Below the pieces are notes generated by a model. It saw only the letters and a program-made list of their open reading frames with translations. It did not search any database and had not been told where the DNA came from. A stretch of 64,000 bases of DNA. Origin: Clostridium sp. Lineage in GTDB: Bacteria > Bacillota > Clostridia > Clostridiales > Clostridiaceae. Positions 9,637 through 20,165 of this stretch are shown piece after piece (the stretch's first letter is position 1; every line of letters begins with the position of its first letter). The stretch covers positions 2,109,958 through 2,173,957 of the forward strand of contig NZ_JAKVOI010000001.1 of the NCBI RefSeq assembly GCF_022482905.1, in the 5' to 3' direction. The translations under genes were made by a program, and so were the position numbers.

Positions 9637-10335
9637 TTATCCAAACACTCTAAAAAGCAAAACCGTTATGAGCACTCCAAAAACACCTCCTAAAAAAACC
9701 TCCAGTATGGAGTGCACTTCTGAGTCAACTCTGCTCTGTGCAACTATAAATGCCAGCAGATAACTCAATATTACTATTTCAAGTTCTTCTGCCATAAGCG
9801 CAATTATGGTAGCTATTGAAAAGGCAATTGCACTGTGTCCGCTTGGCATTCCTCCTTTTAGAGGAGTACCTTCTCCGAATATGGCCTTTACAACTATAGT
9901 TGCTATACACACTATGACAAGCATTATAAATATATTATATGGACTTGTAGTCCTTATTTTTCTCATAAGTATAAAATTGATGTAATTCAATTTATCCCAA
10001 AATATTATATAACCAACAAGGATAGCATTGATTGCAGTTATGAGAACACCTCCTGCGGCCACATTCTTTGCTATTTTAGCAAGAGGATGATAGTAATTCG
10101 TAGTGGCATCTATGGCAAATTCTACAGCCGTATTAAAGAGTTCCGCCATTATAACCATGGTTATGGTTATAGTTATGGCCAGCAGCTCAATTTTACTTAA
10201 ATCATAGAAAAAACACAATACAAGAACCAGGAGTGCCGCTATCATATGTATCTTCATATTTCTCTGGGTTCTAACTGAATATATTATTCCCTGTATGGCA
10301 TAATTGAAACTGTCCAAAAGCTTTTTAACCTTCAT
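9637..10335 (-). CDS. Fused undecaprenol/diacylglycerol kinase (DgkA-like) and PAP2-type phosphatase
   Basis: A two-domain integral membrane protein of 232 residues. Residues 1-115 match the DgkA family ([14 protein letters not shown], then [13 protein letters not shown] with the conserved catalytic Glu region, then [10 protein letters not shown]). In Gram-positives DgkA-like kinases phosphorylate undecaprenol. Residues about 125-232 match PAP2/PgpB-type phosphatases ([14 protein letters not shown], then [13 protein letters not shown] with the second His). About seven to nine membrane segments are predicted by eye. The kinase and phosphatase act in opposite directions on lipid carriers, so the fusion may balance undecaprenol and its phosphate (inference). 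It overlaps ybeY by 4 bases, implying translational coupling. Confidence 0.85.
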   Translation of the reverse strand: MKVKKLLDSFNYAIQGIIYSVRTQRNMKIHMIAALLVLVLCFFYDLSKIELLAITITITMVIMAELFNTAVEFAIDATTNYYHPLAKIAKNVAAGGVLITAINAILVGYIIFWDKLNYINFILMRKIRTTSPYNIFIMLVIVCIATIVVKAIFGEGTPLKGGMPSGHSAIAFSIATIIALMAEELEIVILSYLLAFIVAQSRVDSEVHSILEVFLGGVFGVLITVLLFRVFG

Positions 10336-10844
10336 AGTGAATTCCTCTTTGCAAATTGAAATTTTGCCAGAATTTCTTCTTCCCTTTCTCTCATCTTCCT
10401 TTTCTCATCTTCCTGCATATGGTCATATCCTAAAAGGTGAAGCACGGAATGAACAGTCAAATAACATGCTTCCCTGAGAAAAGAATGTCCGAACTCCACT
10501 CTCTGTTCTTCTACCTTTTCCAGAGAGAGTGCAATGTCACCCAGTACCAAATTCCCGCTGTCCATGTCACTTTCCTCAAATTCATCTCCCCGATAAGTTT
10601 CTTTAAATACCTTCCCTTCAGGATATTCCAGCATTGGAAATGAAAGCACATCAGTAGCACTATCTATTCCCCTGTTTTCTCTATTTATATTTCTTATACC
10701 TTCATTGTCTACAAATATGACACTTACTTCACAGGGTACATCCACTTTTTCCTCTTTCAATGCATATTCTATAACTTCTGTTATAGTATTCTCAAGTCCG
10801 CCTGCAATATCTATTTTTTTCTGTCTATTGTCTATAAAAATCAT
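10332..10844 (-). CDS. ybeY: Endoribonuclease YbeY (16S rRNA maturation)
   Basis: Metal-dependent endoribonuclease needed for 16S rRNA 3' processing and ribosome quality control. The UPF0054 zinc signature is clear: [16 protein letters not shown] near residue 131 gives the three His ligands (H-x3-H-x5-H). Length 170 is usual. It sits immediately downstream of the pgpH-type gene (1-base gap) and overlaps the next gene by 4 bases, in the conserved pgpH-ybeY-dgkA-era block. Confidence 0.97.
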   Translation of the reverse strand: MIFIDNRQKKIDIAGGLENTITEVIEYALKEEKVDVPCEVSVIFVDNEGIRNINRENRGIDSATDVLSFPMLEYPEGKVFKETYRGDEFEESDMDSGNLVLGDIALSLEKVEEQRVEFGHSFLREACYLTVHSVLHLLGYDHMQEDEKRKMREREEEILAKFQFAKRNSL

Positions 10845-10845
10845 G

Positions 10846-12990
10846 TTAGTCCTCCGTATGTTTGTGCATTTCTTCTATTCTCTCTAAAATTTTATCATCA
10901 ATGATTTCATCGCTTTTTTCTTCATATTTATCCTTGGGATATTCTATTCTATGATGATATATACCGAGAAGTACTTTTAAAAAAGCCTCCTTTATTTTTC
11001 CTATATCCTTTAGTGTCAAATCACAGTTGTCAAGCTGTCCCTCCTCAAGTCTGTCTCTGATTATACTGTTGACCATATTTTCTATATTCTCTTTGTTGGG
11101 CTCATTAATGGATCTAACTGACGCCTCCACACCATCTGCCAGCATTATTATACCAGATTCCTTAGTTTCGGGTATAGGTCCCGGATATCTAAAATCTTCC
11201 TTCTTTATTTTCTCTGGATCATCACTTGAATTTTTCATTGTAACATAAAAATATTTAACGAGAGATGTTCCATGGTGCTGTTCTATAACATCCTTTATAA
11301 CCTTTGGGAGCTTATATTCTCTGGCCATCTCCATTCCATCTTTTACATGAGATATTATTATAAGGGCACTTAATGCCGGTGTTATTTTATCATGCGGGTT
11401 ATCATTTCCAAGTTGATTCTCCTTGAAAAAATATGGTCTTTTAATCTTTCCTATATCATGATAATAGGCAGCAACCCTTGAAAAAAGTGAATTTCCGCCT
11501 ACTTCTTCGGTAGCCATTTCAGCAAGGTTTCCTACCAGTATGCTGTGATGATAAGTTCCTGGAGCCTCGATAAGCAGTCTCTTTAGAAGCGGATTATTTG
11601 GATTGGACAGTTCTAGAAGTTTTATAGTGGTTACTATATTGAATGTGCTTTCGAAAAGTGGTAAAAATCCTATTACAAGTATTCCCGAAATTATACTTGC
11701 TGCTCCTGTAAACAATGTTTTCCTTGCTACATCCACTATATTGTTGCTCAGTAAAAATCCCATGGATGACGTAAGTATTATATTTATGACAGCAATATAC
11801 AGAGATGCAATCAATATGTCATTCCTCTGCTGCAATTTTCTAAGAATTATAGAACCTACAACTGCATTTATTATGGCAAGCACAGTTATCTCTATGTTGA
11901 ATTCCACTGCAGTACTTATCAATACGCAGGCAATAGTATTCAATACGAGTGATACCTTTCCATTTACAAGTATTGAGAACATCAATGGTATAAACGCAAG
12001 GGGTATGAAAAACGGCGATGCAAGCCCGAGTACCCTTGCAAAAAGCACAGCCATACAGTTCAATATATTTATCATGGTAAGCATGTTCACATTGTCATAC
12101 AATTTCCTATTGTATATACTTAAATATGCCCACTGTAGAAACAGTATTACACCTACAAGTACACCCAGTGACAAGTATATATACCACCTGAAATAAGATC
12201 CGTCATTTAGAAGTCCCAGATCCTTTAAAACTCCTATCTGATATTTAGTTACCGGTTCTCCTTCTTTTACTATTATCTGATCCTTTTTAACCATTACAGG
12301 TGGAACTTTTTTTGCAGTCTCCTCTTTTAGTTCTTCAGTTTTATCCTTGTCATAGAAAAAGTTTGGAGATATCTGTGTATAAGCTATATTTGCAGCCAGA
12401 TCCCTGGTTGACTTTGTAAAATTCGAATCTCCTATCTTGATCATTATGTTTTCCTGCGCCTTTTTAATGTCCTCCTTGTTGTCCTTCTGGCTGTTGTCAC
12501 TTATATTGTCATTATCATATAAATCGGACATTATATTAACTAGAAAACTCTGAAGCGTTCTTATATCATTTTTATCCATCTTTACAATTGAAAGATAATC
12601 ATTGTCAGATAATTTTATTGCTGAATTACTCTTGAGTTTTTGCTGTTTCTGGGTTTGATTCAGCTGGTTGTCTGCCGATATCTGCTGAACCATGGTGAAA
12701 AATTTATTCAGCCTATCCACAGTCTGTGTTTTTATCTCAGGATTTTTATTATACTGAATTGGAACAGAATCCAATACCTGATTTATTCTGTCCTGAGTAG
12801 AAAGTTCATCCTTTACTTCCCTTGGAGCTTTGATGTCAACCTTTGCTATCTCCCCAACCTTCAGATTATATCTTTTAATAGTGAGTCCCGTCAAAAGTAC
12901 AACATATATAAATATAAAGCTGATTACGAATATAATAATCTTGTTCTGTCTTCCTTTTACAAGGAATTTGTCCAATCTTAGTTTTTTCAT
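10846..12990 (-). CDS. pgpH: 7TM-HD family membrane phosphohydrolase, PgpH-type (c-di-AMP phosphodiesterase)
   Basis: A 714-residue membrane receptor. One N-terminal membrane helix (about 18-38) is followed by a large extracytoplasmic 7TMR-HDED domain to about residue 265, seven membrane helices between about 268 and 450, and a cytoplasmic HD domain. Catalytic residues are present: [10 protein letters not shown] (H481/H482) and YYHDIGK (H511, D512). In Listeria, PgpH of this architecture degrades cyclic di-AMP, which controls potassium and turgor; that activity is inferred here from family. Downstream comes ybeY, upstream yqfD, all one orientation. The AAGGATGATTTCTA leader places a ribosome site before the ATG. 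Confidence 0.93.
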   Translation of the reverse strand: MKKLRLDKFLVKGRQNKIIIFVISFIFIYVVLLTGLTIKRYNLKVGEIAKVDIKAPREVKDELSTQDRINQVLDSVPIQYNKNPEIKTQTVDRLNKFFTMVQQISADNQLNQTQKQQKLKSNSAIKLSDNDYLSIVKMDKNDIRTLQSFLVNIMSDLYDNDNISDNSQKDNKEDIKKAQENIMIKIGDSNFTKSTRDLAANIAYTQISPNFFYDKDKTEELKEETAKKVPPVMVKKDQIIVKEGEPVTKYQIGVLKDLGLLNDGSYFRWYIYLSLGVLVGVILFLQWAYLSIYNRKLYDNVNMLTMINILNCMAVLFARVLGLASPFFIPLAFIPLMFSILVNGKVSLVLNTIACVLISTAVEFNIEITVLAIINAVVGSIILRKLQQRNDILIASLYIAVINIILTSSMGFLLSNNIVDVARKTLFTGAASIISGILVIGFLPLFESTFNIVTTIKLLELSNPNNPLLKRLLIEAPGTYHHSILVGNLAEMATEEVGGNSLFSRVAAYYHDIGKIKRPYFFKENQLGNDNPHDKITPALSALIIISHVKDGMEMAREYKLPKVIKDVIEQHHGTSLVKYFYVTMKNSSDDPEKIKKEDFRYPGPIPETKESGIIMLADGVEASVRSINEPNKENIENMVNSIIRDRLEEGQLDNCDLTLKDIGKIKEAFLKVLLGIYHHRIEYPKDKYEEKSDEIIDDKILERIEEMHKHTED

Positions 12991-13010
12991 TAGAAATCAT
13001 CCTTTGTACA

Positions 13011-14204
13011 CTAGTTACCGTTATTTCCAATATTGTCCTTTTCCTGCATATCTTCTTTATGCTCCACCTGTGACACTATATTTTCTTCTGCTACAACCAG
13101 CACTCTCACCTTAAGAAATTTATCCTGTTTTTTATCCACTATCTTATTCATTATCTTAACAGACTTATCTAGATTTGAACATATTTTCCTGTAAAGTTCT
13201 CCGGATATTTCAGCAGTTATCCTTTCTATATTGCCTTTAACTGGAACTTCTTTTACTTCATAGAAAGTTTCTTTTTTTAAAAATATTTTACTTTCCTCTA
13301 TTTTATCATATTTACTAAAATTATTTGCATGTTTTTTTAAATATAACTTCCTTCCATTTATATTTATATAGTAATTTTCTATTTTCTTTCCCGTTCTAAC
13401 TCTCTTTATAGTATCCACCTTTACACTTTTACTGGCTTCATAAAAGGTTCTGCATATAACCTCTCCTGCAGCATGTACAGGATACGTTGCCCCCTCCTTT
13501 CCCTGTATTCCTCTTACAAGAATCTGTCCTTTTTTAACCATATCTCCTATATTTACAACAGCCGTACCTGCCGTAGTATAAAGTCTGACCACTTCTCCAT
13601 CTTTTGATGCTGCAAGGTCACATGGTGAATTGTCCGAGATTATATTGGGAGGTGATTTTCTTTCTTCTACACTTATTATAAGTCTTGAACCATCAATCCT
13701 TGCTTTTACCCACATTATATTGTCATCACTTTTTATGAGAAATTCTTCTATCTTGTACACATCCAAATGTTTTTTATTGATTCCAGGGACTATTCCAGAC
13801 TTTTTTAATTTCTGTCTTATTTCATAAGGCGGCAGATTTGAATCAGAATTTATCTGTATCTCCCATATGAACGTTGACATATAATATATTATTCCTATAA
13901 ATAATAATACTCCTATAACCATCATTCTATTTTTCTTAAGTCTCAATATAAAAAAAGAAAGGCCCCATCTTTTCACTATCTTTATTCTAGCACTGCTTCT
14001 CTTTGCAAATTCCTCTATTTTATAATAATCTTTCAATTTTATATCCATCATCACGGTGGTTACACTTTTTTTTCTTATGTTTTTTATATAGACATTGTTC
14101 TTCCATATAAGATTTATAAATCTTTCAGGTATAATGGATTGTATCTCAATTGTTATATAGGCATTTTTATATTTTCCAAAATTGAATCTGCTAGTTTCCT
14201 TCAT
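13011..14204 (-). CDS. yqfD: Sporulation protein YqfD
   Basis: Sporulation protein YqfD, 397 residues, conserved in spore formers and expressed in the mother cell in Bacillus. One membrane helix is visible at about residues 95-113 (MMVIGVLLFIGIIYYMSTF). A large extracytoplasmic part follows with the family stretch DGEVVRLYTTAGTAVVNIGD and GQILVRG. The start codon overlaps the end of yqfC by 14 bases, indicating coupling; the ATG has no strong ribosome site of its own. The C-terminus is rich in charged residues. Exact molecular role is not established. Confidence 0.92.
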   Translation of the reverse strand: MKETSRFNFGKYKNAYITIEIQSIIPERFINLIWKNNVYIKNIRKKSVTTVMMDIKLKDYYKIEEFAKRSSARIKIVKRWGLSFFILRLKKNRMMVIGVLLFIGIIYYMSTFIWEIQINSDSNLPPYEIRQKLKKSGIVPGINKKHLDVYKIEEFLIKSDDNIMWVKARIDGSRLIISVEERKSPPNIISDNSPCDLAASKDGEVVRLYTTAGTAVVNIGDMVKKGQILVRGIQGKEGATYPVHAAGEVICRTFYEASKSVKVDTIKRVRTGKKIENYYININGRKLYLKKHANNFSKYDKIEESKIFLKKETFYEVKEVPVKGNIERITAEISGELYRKICSNLDKSVKIMNKIVDKKQDKFLKVRVLVVAEENIVSQVEHKEDMQEKDNIGNNGN

Positions 14205-14472
14205 AGGTTATTGACTTAAATTTTCCTCCTACTGTTATTGTACTTCCGCCCATAAAAAGTACTTCAAAGTTTTCTCCATATATTGAGATCAATCCTACAC
14301 CTGAATTAATTTTTATCTGATCCTTTTCAAATAGCACTATACCCCTATGATTTTCTATTACTATTTCTTTGTCTCCCGTTACCAGAATCCTTGGCATGTT
14401 CAAAATTATATCCCTTGGAAGATCTAACTTATCTGCAATATTCTGTTTTGTATTGTATAATTTATCTCCCAC
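14191..14472 (-). CDS. yqfC: Sporulation protein YqfC (YabP/YqfC family)
   Basis: Small 93-residue protein of the YabP/YqfC family, with the characteristic start KLYNTKQNIADKLDLPRDI and the motif ITVGGKFKSITYEG at the end. Related proteins are sporulation specific. The GTG start at 14472 follows AGAGGTGATATT, a good ribosome site. It is followed by yqfD with a 14-base overlap. A weak sigma-E-like promoter is proposed upstream. Confidence 0.92.
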   Translation of the reverse strand: MGDKLYNTKQNIADKLDLPRDIILNMPRILVTGDKEIVIENHRGIVLFEKDQIKINSGVGLISIYGENFEVLFMGGSTITVGGKFKSITYEGN

Positions 14473-14489
14473 AATATCACCTCTAAAAA

Positions 14490-14522
14490 TTTATATGGCT
14501 TTTCTTCTTTATTAATTTATGA
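14490..14522 (-). promoter_or_regulatory. Possible sigma-E-type promoter ahead of yqfC-yqfD
   Basis: On the minus strand CATATAAA (14490-14497) resembles the sigma-E -10 element CATACA-T, and TCATAAATT (14514-14522) resembles the -35 element, with 16 bases between them, slightly longer than usual. It fits the mother-cell expression known for yqfD, but the match is only approximate. Confidence 0.28.
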
Positions 14523-14600
14523 ATTATAAATCTAATAAATTACTTAAAGGCAATACTCAAAATAAATAAAAAAATAAAACCTTCTGAAATACAAAGGTTT

Positions 14601-14634
14601 AGAAAAACAAGAAAGGCTGAGAAAACCCAACCTT
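14601..14634 (-). terminator. Intrinsic terminator after rpsU-yqeY
   Basis: On the minus strand AAGGTTG and CAGCCTT pair (one G-U) around an 8-base loop, followed by TCTTGTTTTT. The hairpin begins right at the stop codon of the YqeY gene and separates it from yqfC. Confidence 0.75.
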
Positions 14635-15081
14635 TTATTTATTCAAATATTGTTTTACAATTTGACCAACAAGCCTGCCGTCTGCCCTGCCTTTTGTCTT
14701 AGGCACAACATATGCCATAACTTTTTTCATATCCTTTATACTATTTGCCCCGACTTCATTAACTGCTTGATCAACAATCTCGGTAATCTCTTCTTTACTC
14801 AACTGCTGAGGAAGGTAATCCAACAAGATTTTTATTTCCTTTTCTGTATCGTCAACCAAATCCTGCCTATTCCCTTTTTTAAATTCCAGTATGGCTTCAC
14901 GCCTTTGCTTGACTTCCTTTGCCAGTATATCTGTAACCTGTTCATCGTCAAGTTGCTTGCCATCGGTCTTTTCGACCAACAGTACAGCGGCTCTTGCCAT
15001 ACTTATTGTATTAGCCTTAAATTTGTCCTTGGACTTTAAAGCCTGTTTCCAATCCTCTTGTAATCTTTTTTTAAGAGACAT
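14635..15081 (-). CDS. yqeY: GatB/YqeY domain protein
   Basis: About 148 residues, YqeY family, related to the tail domain of the GatB amidotransferase subunit; exact function not established, possibly tRNA linked. Family features are visible: SLKKRLQEDWKQALKSKDK at the N-terminus, TISMARAAV, and the C-terminal KKVMAYVVPKTKGRADG then GQIVKQYL. A TTG at 15102 would add seven residues, but AGAGGG is correctly spaced before the ATG at 15081, so that start is preferred. It follows rpsU by about 28 bases; the rpsU-yqeY pair is the usual Firmicute order. Confidence 0.93.
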   Translation of the reverse strand: MSLKKRLQEDWKQALKSKDKFKANTISMARAAVLLVEKTDGKQLDDEQVTDILAKEVKQRREAILEFKKGNRQDLVDDTEKEIKILLDYLPQQLSKEEITEIVDQAVNEVGANSIKDMKKVMAYVVPKTKGRADGRLVGQIVKQYLNK

Positions 15082-15109
15082 TGATTTGAACCCTCTTTCC
15101 AAAAGAACC

Positions 15110-15286
15110 CTACTTAAACTTTCTCTTTCTAGCAGCTTCTGATTTCTTTTTTCTCTTTACACTTGGCTTTTCATAATGCTCTCTCTTTCTGACTTCTGAA
15201 AGAACACCGGCTCTAGCGCATTTCCTTTTAAATCTTCTTAATGCACTTTCTATAGTTTCATTTTCTCCAACTTTTATTTCTGACAT
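15110..15286 (-). CDS. rpsU: 30S ribosomal protein S21
   Basis: A 58-residue basic protein. It begins [19 protein letters not shown] and continues with [20 protein letters not shown], ending in a Lys/Arg-rich tail: the S21 pattern throughout. S21 binds near the anti-Shine-Dalgarno end of 16S rRNA and helps initiation. GGAGGG precedes the ATG by a suitable distance. It has its own near-perfect promoter and is followed by yqeY. Confidence 0.97.
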   Translation of the reverse strand: MSEIKVGENETIESALRRFKRKCARAGVLSEVRKREHYEKPSVKRKKKSEAARKRKFK

Positions 15287-15365
15287 ATTATATCCCTCCC
15301 TCCGCTAGCCCAATTTAATTTTAAAAATTAAATACAGTTAACATAGGTCAAATAGCACATAGATT

Positions 15366-15395
15366 ATTATACAACAAATGTTTTTGTACTGTCAA
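15366..15395 (-). promoter_or_regulatory. Sigma-A promoter of rpsU
   Basis: On the minus strand TTGACA (15390-15395) and TATAAT (15366-15371) are both full consensus hexamers, separated by 18 bases. Transcription would start near 15359, giving a leader of about 70 bases before rpsU. Confidence 0.88.
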
Positions 15396-15405
15396 CATAT
15401 TGAAT

Positions 15406-15750
15406 TTAACCTGGAGGCCAATTGAGCGACCTTCCACCCAGCAGATGAAAATGTACATGAGGTACGGTCTGTCCTCCATATCTTCCAGTATTTGAAACAA
15501 TTCTGTACCCATCTTCTGCTATGTTTAGATCACCGGCAATTTTTTTTGCTGCCATAAATATGTGTGCTATAATATTTGAATCCTCTTTATCAAGGTCATT
15601 AATACTTTCTATGTGCTTTTTGGGAACAATAAGCACATGAACCGGAGCACCGGGATTTATATCCTTAAAACTCAATACCAGATCATCCTCATACACTTTT
15701 TCTGAAGGTATCTCACCCTTTACTATTTTACAAAAAATACATTCTTCCAC
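15406..15750 (-). CDS. HIT family protein (histidine triad, HinT-like)
   Basis: A 114-residue histidine-triad nucleotide-binding protein of the HinT branch, which hydrolyses AMP-linked substrates such as nucleoside phosphoramidates. The signature HVHFHLLGG near residue 98 supplies the triad, and the N-terminal CIFCKIVKGEIPSEKVYED is typical. GGGGGTG precedes the ATG. It lies between mtaB (upstream) and the rpsU promoter; substrate in this organism is unknown. Confidence 0.95.
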   Translation of the reverse strand: MEECIFCKIVKGEIPSEKVYEDDLVLSFKDINPGAPVHVLIVPKKHIESINDLDKEDSNIIAHIFMAAKKIAGDLNIAEDGYRIVSNTGRYGGQTVPHVHFHLLGGRSLNWPPG

Positions 15751-15859
15751 ATGTTCACCCCCTTTACTGAAATGGGATACTTGTTAGTCTATCTTACTTA
15801 TAGTATTCAATATCAATAATAAATATCCTTCTGAATTCAATAAAAAATTTACAGGATTG

Positions 15860-17194
15860 TCAGCTCACCTTTCCATTCATGTATCCTTTTTCAGTTGAAA
15901 CCAATCTTGTTTTAATTATACTGTCTTCCAGGTTTTCAGCTGATTTTGCAATAACTTTTATGTAATTGGGTGTATAGCCTTCATAGAAATCCTCTCTGCC
16001 TGGAAGCTGCCTCTCATACAATACATCCATATCCCTCCCAAGAAATTCATCCATGAATTTCTTTTCCAGAATTCCATCCAATTCTATAAGCCTTGAACTT
16101 CTTTCTTCCTTTATATTTCCATCAACTTGATTGTCCATCACCGCTGCTTTGGTTCCCTCCCTGGGGCTGTATTTGAATACATGCATTTTTGAAAGCTCTA
16201 TTCTTTTCAAAAATTTATATGTATTATCAAATTCCTCCTGTGTTTCTCCAGGGAAACCGACTATAACATCAGTAGTTATAGACAATCCTGAAATATTTTT
16301 TCTCAAATTATTCAAAACATCTTCATATTCGGAGGTTGTATATCTCCTGTTCATTCTTTCAAGTGTTGTGTCACAGCCGCTCTGAAGTGAAATATGGAAA
16401 TGGGGACATAGTTTTTGGAGAGAACCTATTCTGTCTATAACCTCATGTGTAAAAAATTTAGGATCAATAGATCCTATTCTCACCCTCTCCACTCCATCTA
16501 TTTTGTCTACTTCCTGCAAAATACGCATAAGATTCCAGTTTCCCTGCAAATCACTACCATAGGAGGCTATATGTATACCGGACAATATTATTTCCTTGAA
16601 ATTATTCTCTGCCAGTTTTTTAACTTCAGTTAAAACTGCCCCAGGCTCTTTACTGCACACTGCCCCTCTTGCAAATGGAATCAAACAGTATGAACAAAAC
16701 CTATTGCAGCCATCCTGTATTTTTAAAAAGGCTCTGGTTCTATGCTGGTACTTTTCAATATTCAAGTTTTCAAATGTATTGTTCTTCAAAACCCCGTCTA
16801 TCTCAATAAAGCTTTTATTCTCTTTTTCTGCACGATTTACCCAGTATAAAATATCGCCCTTGTTCCTCGTACCTAAAACTATGTCTACACCTTCTATTTT
16901 AGAAACTTCCTGAGGTGAGACCTGTGAATAACATCCTACAACAGCTATTATGGCATTTGGATTTTTTCTTCTTGCCCTGTGAATCATCTGTCTTGATTTC
17001 TTATCTCCCATATTGGTCACTGTACATGTGTTTATTACATATACATCCGCACATCTGTCGAAATTTACAACTTCATAACCCTCTTTTATAAATTTCTCTG
17101 TCATTGCCTCTGTTTCATACTGGTTTACCCTGCATCCCAGAGTCATCATACCTACTGTTCTCTTTCCACTGCATGCACAAGAAAACTTATCCAA
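15860..17194 (-). CDS. mtaB: tRNA t6A37 methylthiotransferase MtaB
   Basis: Radical-SAM methylthiotransferase converting N6-threonylcarbamoyladenosine at tRNA position 37 to its 2-methylthio form. The 444 residues contain an N-terminal UPF0004 domain with cluster cysteines (TLGCRVNQYE; INTCTVTNMG; VVGCYSQ), the radical-SAM motif CNRFCSYC near residue 160, and a C-terminal TRAM-like region. CRVNQYE and CNRFCSYC point to MtaB rather than MiaB or RimO. The start is TTG at 17194, one base after the rsmE stop, with AGGAGG about 10 bases upstream inside the end of rsmE, so translation is coupled. Confidence 0.95.
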   Translation of the reverse strand: MDKFSCACSGKRTVGMMTLGCRVNQYETEAMTEKFIKEGYEVVNFDRCADVYVINTCTVTNMGDKKSRQMIHRARRKNPNAIIAVVGCYSQVSPQEVSKIEGVDIVLGTRNKGDILYWVNRAEKENKSFIEIDGVLKNNTFENLNIEKYQHRTRAFLKIQDGCNRFCSYCLIPFARGAVCSKEPGAVLTEVKKLAENNFKEIILSGIHIASYGSDLQGNWNLMRILQEVDKIDGVERVRIGSIDPKFFTHEVIDRIGSLQKLCPHFHISLQSGCDTTLERMNRRYTTSEYEDVLNNLRKNISGLSITTDVIVGFPGETQEEFDNTYKFLKRIELSKMHVFKYSPREGTKAAVMDNQVDGNIKEERSSRLIELDGILEKKFMDEFLGRDMDVLYERQLPGREDFYEGYTPNYIKVIAKSAENLEDSIIKTRLVSTEKGYMNGKVS

Positions 17195-17947
17195 CTAATT
17201 CAGTCCTCCTAAATCACCTAATTCATACATGAGCAGCGATATGCACACAAAGCCTGCTGTTTCAGTCCTGAGTATTCTTGGACCGAGAGTGACTATATTT
17301 GAATGAACTTCCCCCAAAGCATCTATCTCGGATTCTGAAAAACCACCTTCGGCGCCGACAATTACTGCTACACTTTTTATACTGTATCTATCTATTTTCC
17401 CCATCATACTTTTTATGCCGAGCTTTTTCTCATTTTCATATGGAACTACGACAAGATCCATGGATTTCAATTTTTCTATTGTTTCGTCGAAATTAATCGG
17501 TTGATCGACTTTTGGAATTATCCTTCTCCTGCACTGCTTGCACGCCTCTTCAGCTATTTTGTTCCATCTCTCCACTTTTTTAAATTCCCCATTTTTGTTT
17601 TTTATAACCACTCTTTCTGTAAATATGGGTGTTATTTGCTTTACTCCGAGCTCTGTAGCCTTCTGTACAATCAAATCCATCTTGCTTGACTTGGGAAAGC
17701 CCTGAAACAGATAGATATCTATATTGCTTTCATTATCAGAATCAATTTCGCCCACTATATTTATCTGAACCTGATCCCTGTCTATTTTATATATTATTCC
17801 ATAAAACTCCTGACCGCTGCAATTGTTTATGACCACCTCATCGTCTTTTTTCAGTCGAAGTACCTTGTTTATATGTTTGACATCACTATCTGAAATATAG
17901 GCAATCCCGTCTGTTATATTTTTTTCAGGCACAAAAAATTTATGCAT
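17195..17947 (-). CDS. rsmE: 16S rRNA m3U1498 methyltransferase RsmE
   Basis: SPOUT-class methyltransferase that methylates U1498 of 16S rRNA. The N-terminal PUA-like part begins MHKFFVPEKNI and includes DVKHINKVLRLKKDDEVVI. The C-terminal SAM knot is visible in AVIVGAEGGFSESEID and TLGPRILRTETA. Length 250 is standard. It sits between prmA and mtaB, in the usual dnaJ-prmA-rsmE-mtaB order. Confidence 0.97.
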   Translation of the reverse strand: MHKFFVPEKNITDGIAYISDSDVKHINKVLRLKKDDEVVINNCSGQEFYGIIYKIDRDQVQINIVGEIDSDNESNIDIYLFQGFPKSSKMDLIVQKATELGVKQITPIFTERVVIKNKNGEFKKVERWNKIAEEACKQCRRRIIPKVDQPINFDETIEKLKSMDLVVVPYENEKKLGIKSMMGKIDRYSIKSVAVIVGAEGGFSESEIDALGEVHSNIVTLGPRILRTETAGFVCISLLMYELGDLGGLN

Positions 17948-17976
17948 TTAAACAACCTCTTCTATCCATTTATATA

Positions 17977-18918
17977 TCATGTCAATCTTGCAGTGATACA
18001 GAACCATTCACCATCTCTGTCTATGTTCTCTATGTTGAAATAATCACACTTCTTCAATTTGTCTATCACTTCATCCTGTCTTCCTTCGATTATTCCAGAA
18101 GATATAAAAATTCCATCTTTATTCAGAAAAGATTTAACTTCATCACTCAATGGTATTATAATATCTGCAATTATATTTGCAACTATGATATCTGCCTTGC
18201 CATGGACTACATCCATAAGATTTCCATGGAGTATTTCTATATTTGAAATATCATTGTAATTTATATTTTCCTCTGCAGATTTCACAGCCACTTCATCAAA
18301 ATCCACACCCACAACATGCCCTGCTCCAAGCCTGGCAGCAGTTATTGAGAGAATGCCCGAACCTGTACCTATATCAAACACGGTACAGTTCCCATCAACA
18401 TACCTTTCAAGCTGTTTAATACACATTCTTGTAGTTTCATGAGTTCCGGTTCCAAATGCCATTCCTGGATCCAGCTTTACTGTTATATCACCTTTTTGCT
18501 CCTCATAATTCTCCCATATTGGAACAATTACTATGTTTTTTCCTGCCCTTGTGGGCCTATAATATCTTTTCCAATTGTTTTCCCAGTCTTCTTCATTTAC
18601 CTTACATGCCTTAACTGTTCCCCTGCCTTTGTCTATACCAAACTCAGACAAATTGTCTATTGAACGTCTTATATAGCTTAATTTTTCTTCAAAATCCCCA
18701 TCTTCCTTAAGATAAGCCTTTATTAACGAATAATCTTTTATTTTCAAGAGACTATTATCAAAATAATCCCAATCTTCAGGGTGTTTTCTTTTAAATTCAA
18801 TGTCCTCGGGATCTTCTATAGACACTCCGGAAACACCTGTATTATACAATATCCCTGAAACTGCTTCCACTGCCTCACTAGTAGTTGCAATGGAAACTTC
18901 CATCCAATCCTTATTCAT
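17977..18918 (-). CDS. prmA: Ribosomal protein L11 methyltransferase PrmA
   Basis: SAM-dependent enzyme that methylates ribosomal protein L11. The 313 residues show the substrate-recognition N-terminus ([21 protein letters not shown]), the connecting [13 protein letters not shown] and the Rossmann SAM motif [20 protein letters not shown], then VANIIADI near the active site. It follows dnaJ by about 35 bases, a conserved arrangement. Confidence 0.97.
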   Translation of the reverse strand: MNKDWMEVSIATTSEAVEAVSGILYNTGVSGVSIEDPEDIEFKRKHPEDWDYFDNSLLKIKDYSLIKAYLKEDGDFEEKLSYIRRSIDNLSEFGIDKGRGTVKACKVNEEDWENNWKRYYRPTRAGKNIVIVPIWENYEEQKGDITVKLDPGMAFGTGTHETTRMCIKQLERYVDGNCTVFDIGTGSGILSITAARLGAGHVVGVDFDEVAVKSAEENINYNDISNIEILHGNLMDVVHGKADIIVANIIADIIIPLSDEVKSFLNKDGIFISSGIIEGRQDEVIDKLKKCDYFNIENIDRDGEWFCITARLT

Positions 18919-18952
18919 AATACACCACTTTTCAATAAATTTATACAGCCAG

Positions 18953-20095
18953 TTAGAGCTTACGTTTTATCTTATTTATAAATGTTTCCTTTCCACTTCC
19001 CCTGTCTATAGTTTCACCGCCGGCTTTCATAAAATCAACCAGCAGTTCTCTCTGCTTCTGGTTGATATTTTTAGGAACATCAACTATTACATTGACATAT
19101 TGATCTCCCCTGCCATGTCCATTTACTCTCGTTATACCCTTGCCTCTCAGTCTGAATACAGTTCCTGACTGAGTTCCTGGCGGAACATCGTACTTTACTT
19201 CCCCATCTATAGTAGGAACCTTTAATGTAGTTCCAAGGACTGCCTTTCCAAAGCTTATATGCCTATCTAAATATACATCAAATCCTTCTCTTCTAAACGT
19301 AGAACTTGGACTTACCCTTATGTTTATATACAGATCTCCGGATGGTCCTCCGTTGGAACCTGCTTCTCCCTGTCCTCTTATAGGTATTATATTGCCGTTG
19401 TCAACCCCAGCTGGAACATCTACATTTATTTTTTTACGCTTTCTCACCTTTCCCTTGCCCTTGCAATGAGGACACGGATCACTTATTATAGTTCCTGTTC
19501 CACCACACTTGTCACAAGTACTCATAGTCACAAAACTTCCAAGGGGAGTGTTCCTCTGTGTTCTCATCTGACCTGTTCCACCGCACTTGTCACAGGTACG
19601 CGGCTTGCTTCCAGGCCTGGCACCTGTACCATGGCAGTACTCACAGGTCTCATTTCTATTTATGCTTATTTCCTTCTTTATCCCAAAAGCTGCTTCTTCA
19701 AAAGTCAGATTCAGAGCATACTCAATGTCCGCTCCTTTTTGCGGAGCATTTTTTCTTCTGCTGCTCCCGTGAGAAAATCCACCTCCAAAAAATGAGTCGA
19801 ATATATCTCCAAAACCACCCAGATCTGAAAAGTCAAATCCTCCGAAACCTGATCCCTGTGCTCCTGCACCGCCAAAATCAGTTGTGCCAAACTGGTCATA
19901 TTGTGCCTTTTTCTGTGGATCTGACAAAACCTGATAGGCTTCATTTATCTCTTTAAATTTTGCTTCAGCTTCCTTGTTATTTTGATTCCTATCCGGGTGG
20001 TATTTTAAAGCCATTTTTCTAAACGCTTTTTTTATTTCATCATCACTTGCACCTTTATGAAGCCCCAATACCTCATAATAATCCTTACTTGCCAT
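18953..20095 (-). CDS. dnaJ: Chaperone protein DnaJ
   Basis: Hsp40 co-chaperone that delivers substrates to DnaK and stimulates its ATPase. Domains in order: J domain residues 1-70 with the HPD motif (KYHPDRNQ), Gly/Phe-rich linker about 72-110, zinc domain about 135-215 with four CxxCxGxG repeats ([32 protein letters not shown]), then the C-terminal substrate domains. Length 380 is normal. It follows dnaK after 146 bases that contain a hairpin, so its level may be lowered relative to dnaK. Confidence 0.98.
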   Translation of the reverse strand: MASKDYYEVLGLHKGASDDEIKKAFRKMALKYHPDRNQNNKEAEAKFKEINEAYQVLSDPQKKAQYDQFGTTDFGGAGAQGSGFGGFDFSDLGGFGDIFDSFFGGGFSHGSSRRKNAPQKGADIEYALNLTFEEAAFGIKKEISINRNETCEYCHGTGARPGSKPRTCDKCGGTGQMRTQRNTPLGSFVTMSTCDKCGGTGTIISDPCPHCKGKGKVRKRKKINVDVPAGVDNGNIIPIRGQGEAGSNGGPSGDLYINIRVSPSSTFRREGFDVYLDRHISFGKAVLGTTLKVPTIDGEVKYDVPPGTQSGTVFRLRGKGITRVNGHGRGDQYVNVIVDVPKNINQKQRELLVDFMKAGGETIDRGSGKETFINKIKRKL

Positions 20096-20165
20096 TTTTA
20101 TACTTCACCACCTAAGAAAATGTACTAATTTCATCAGTACAACTAAAATTAAATTATTACTTAAA

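Noticed and set aside
11603-12196. 197-codon open frame on the plus strand
   Set aside because: Antisense to the membrane part of pgpH; hydrophobic codons read backwards keep it open. No family match or ribosome site.
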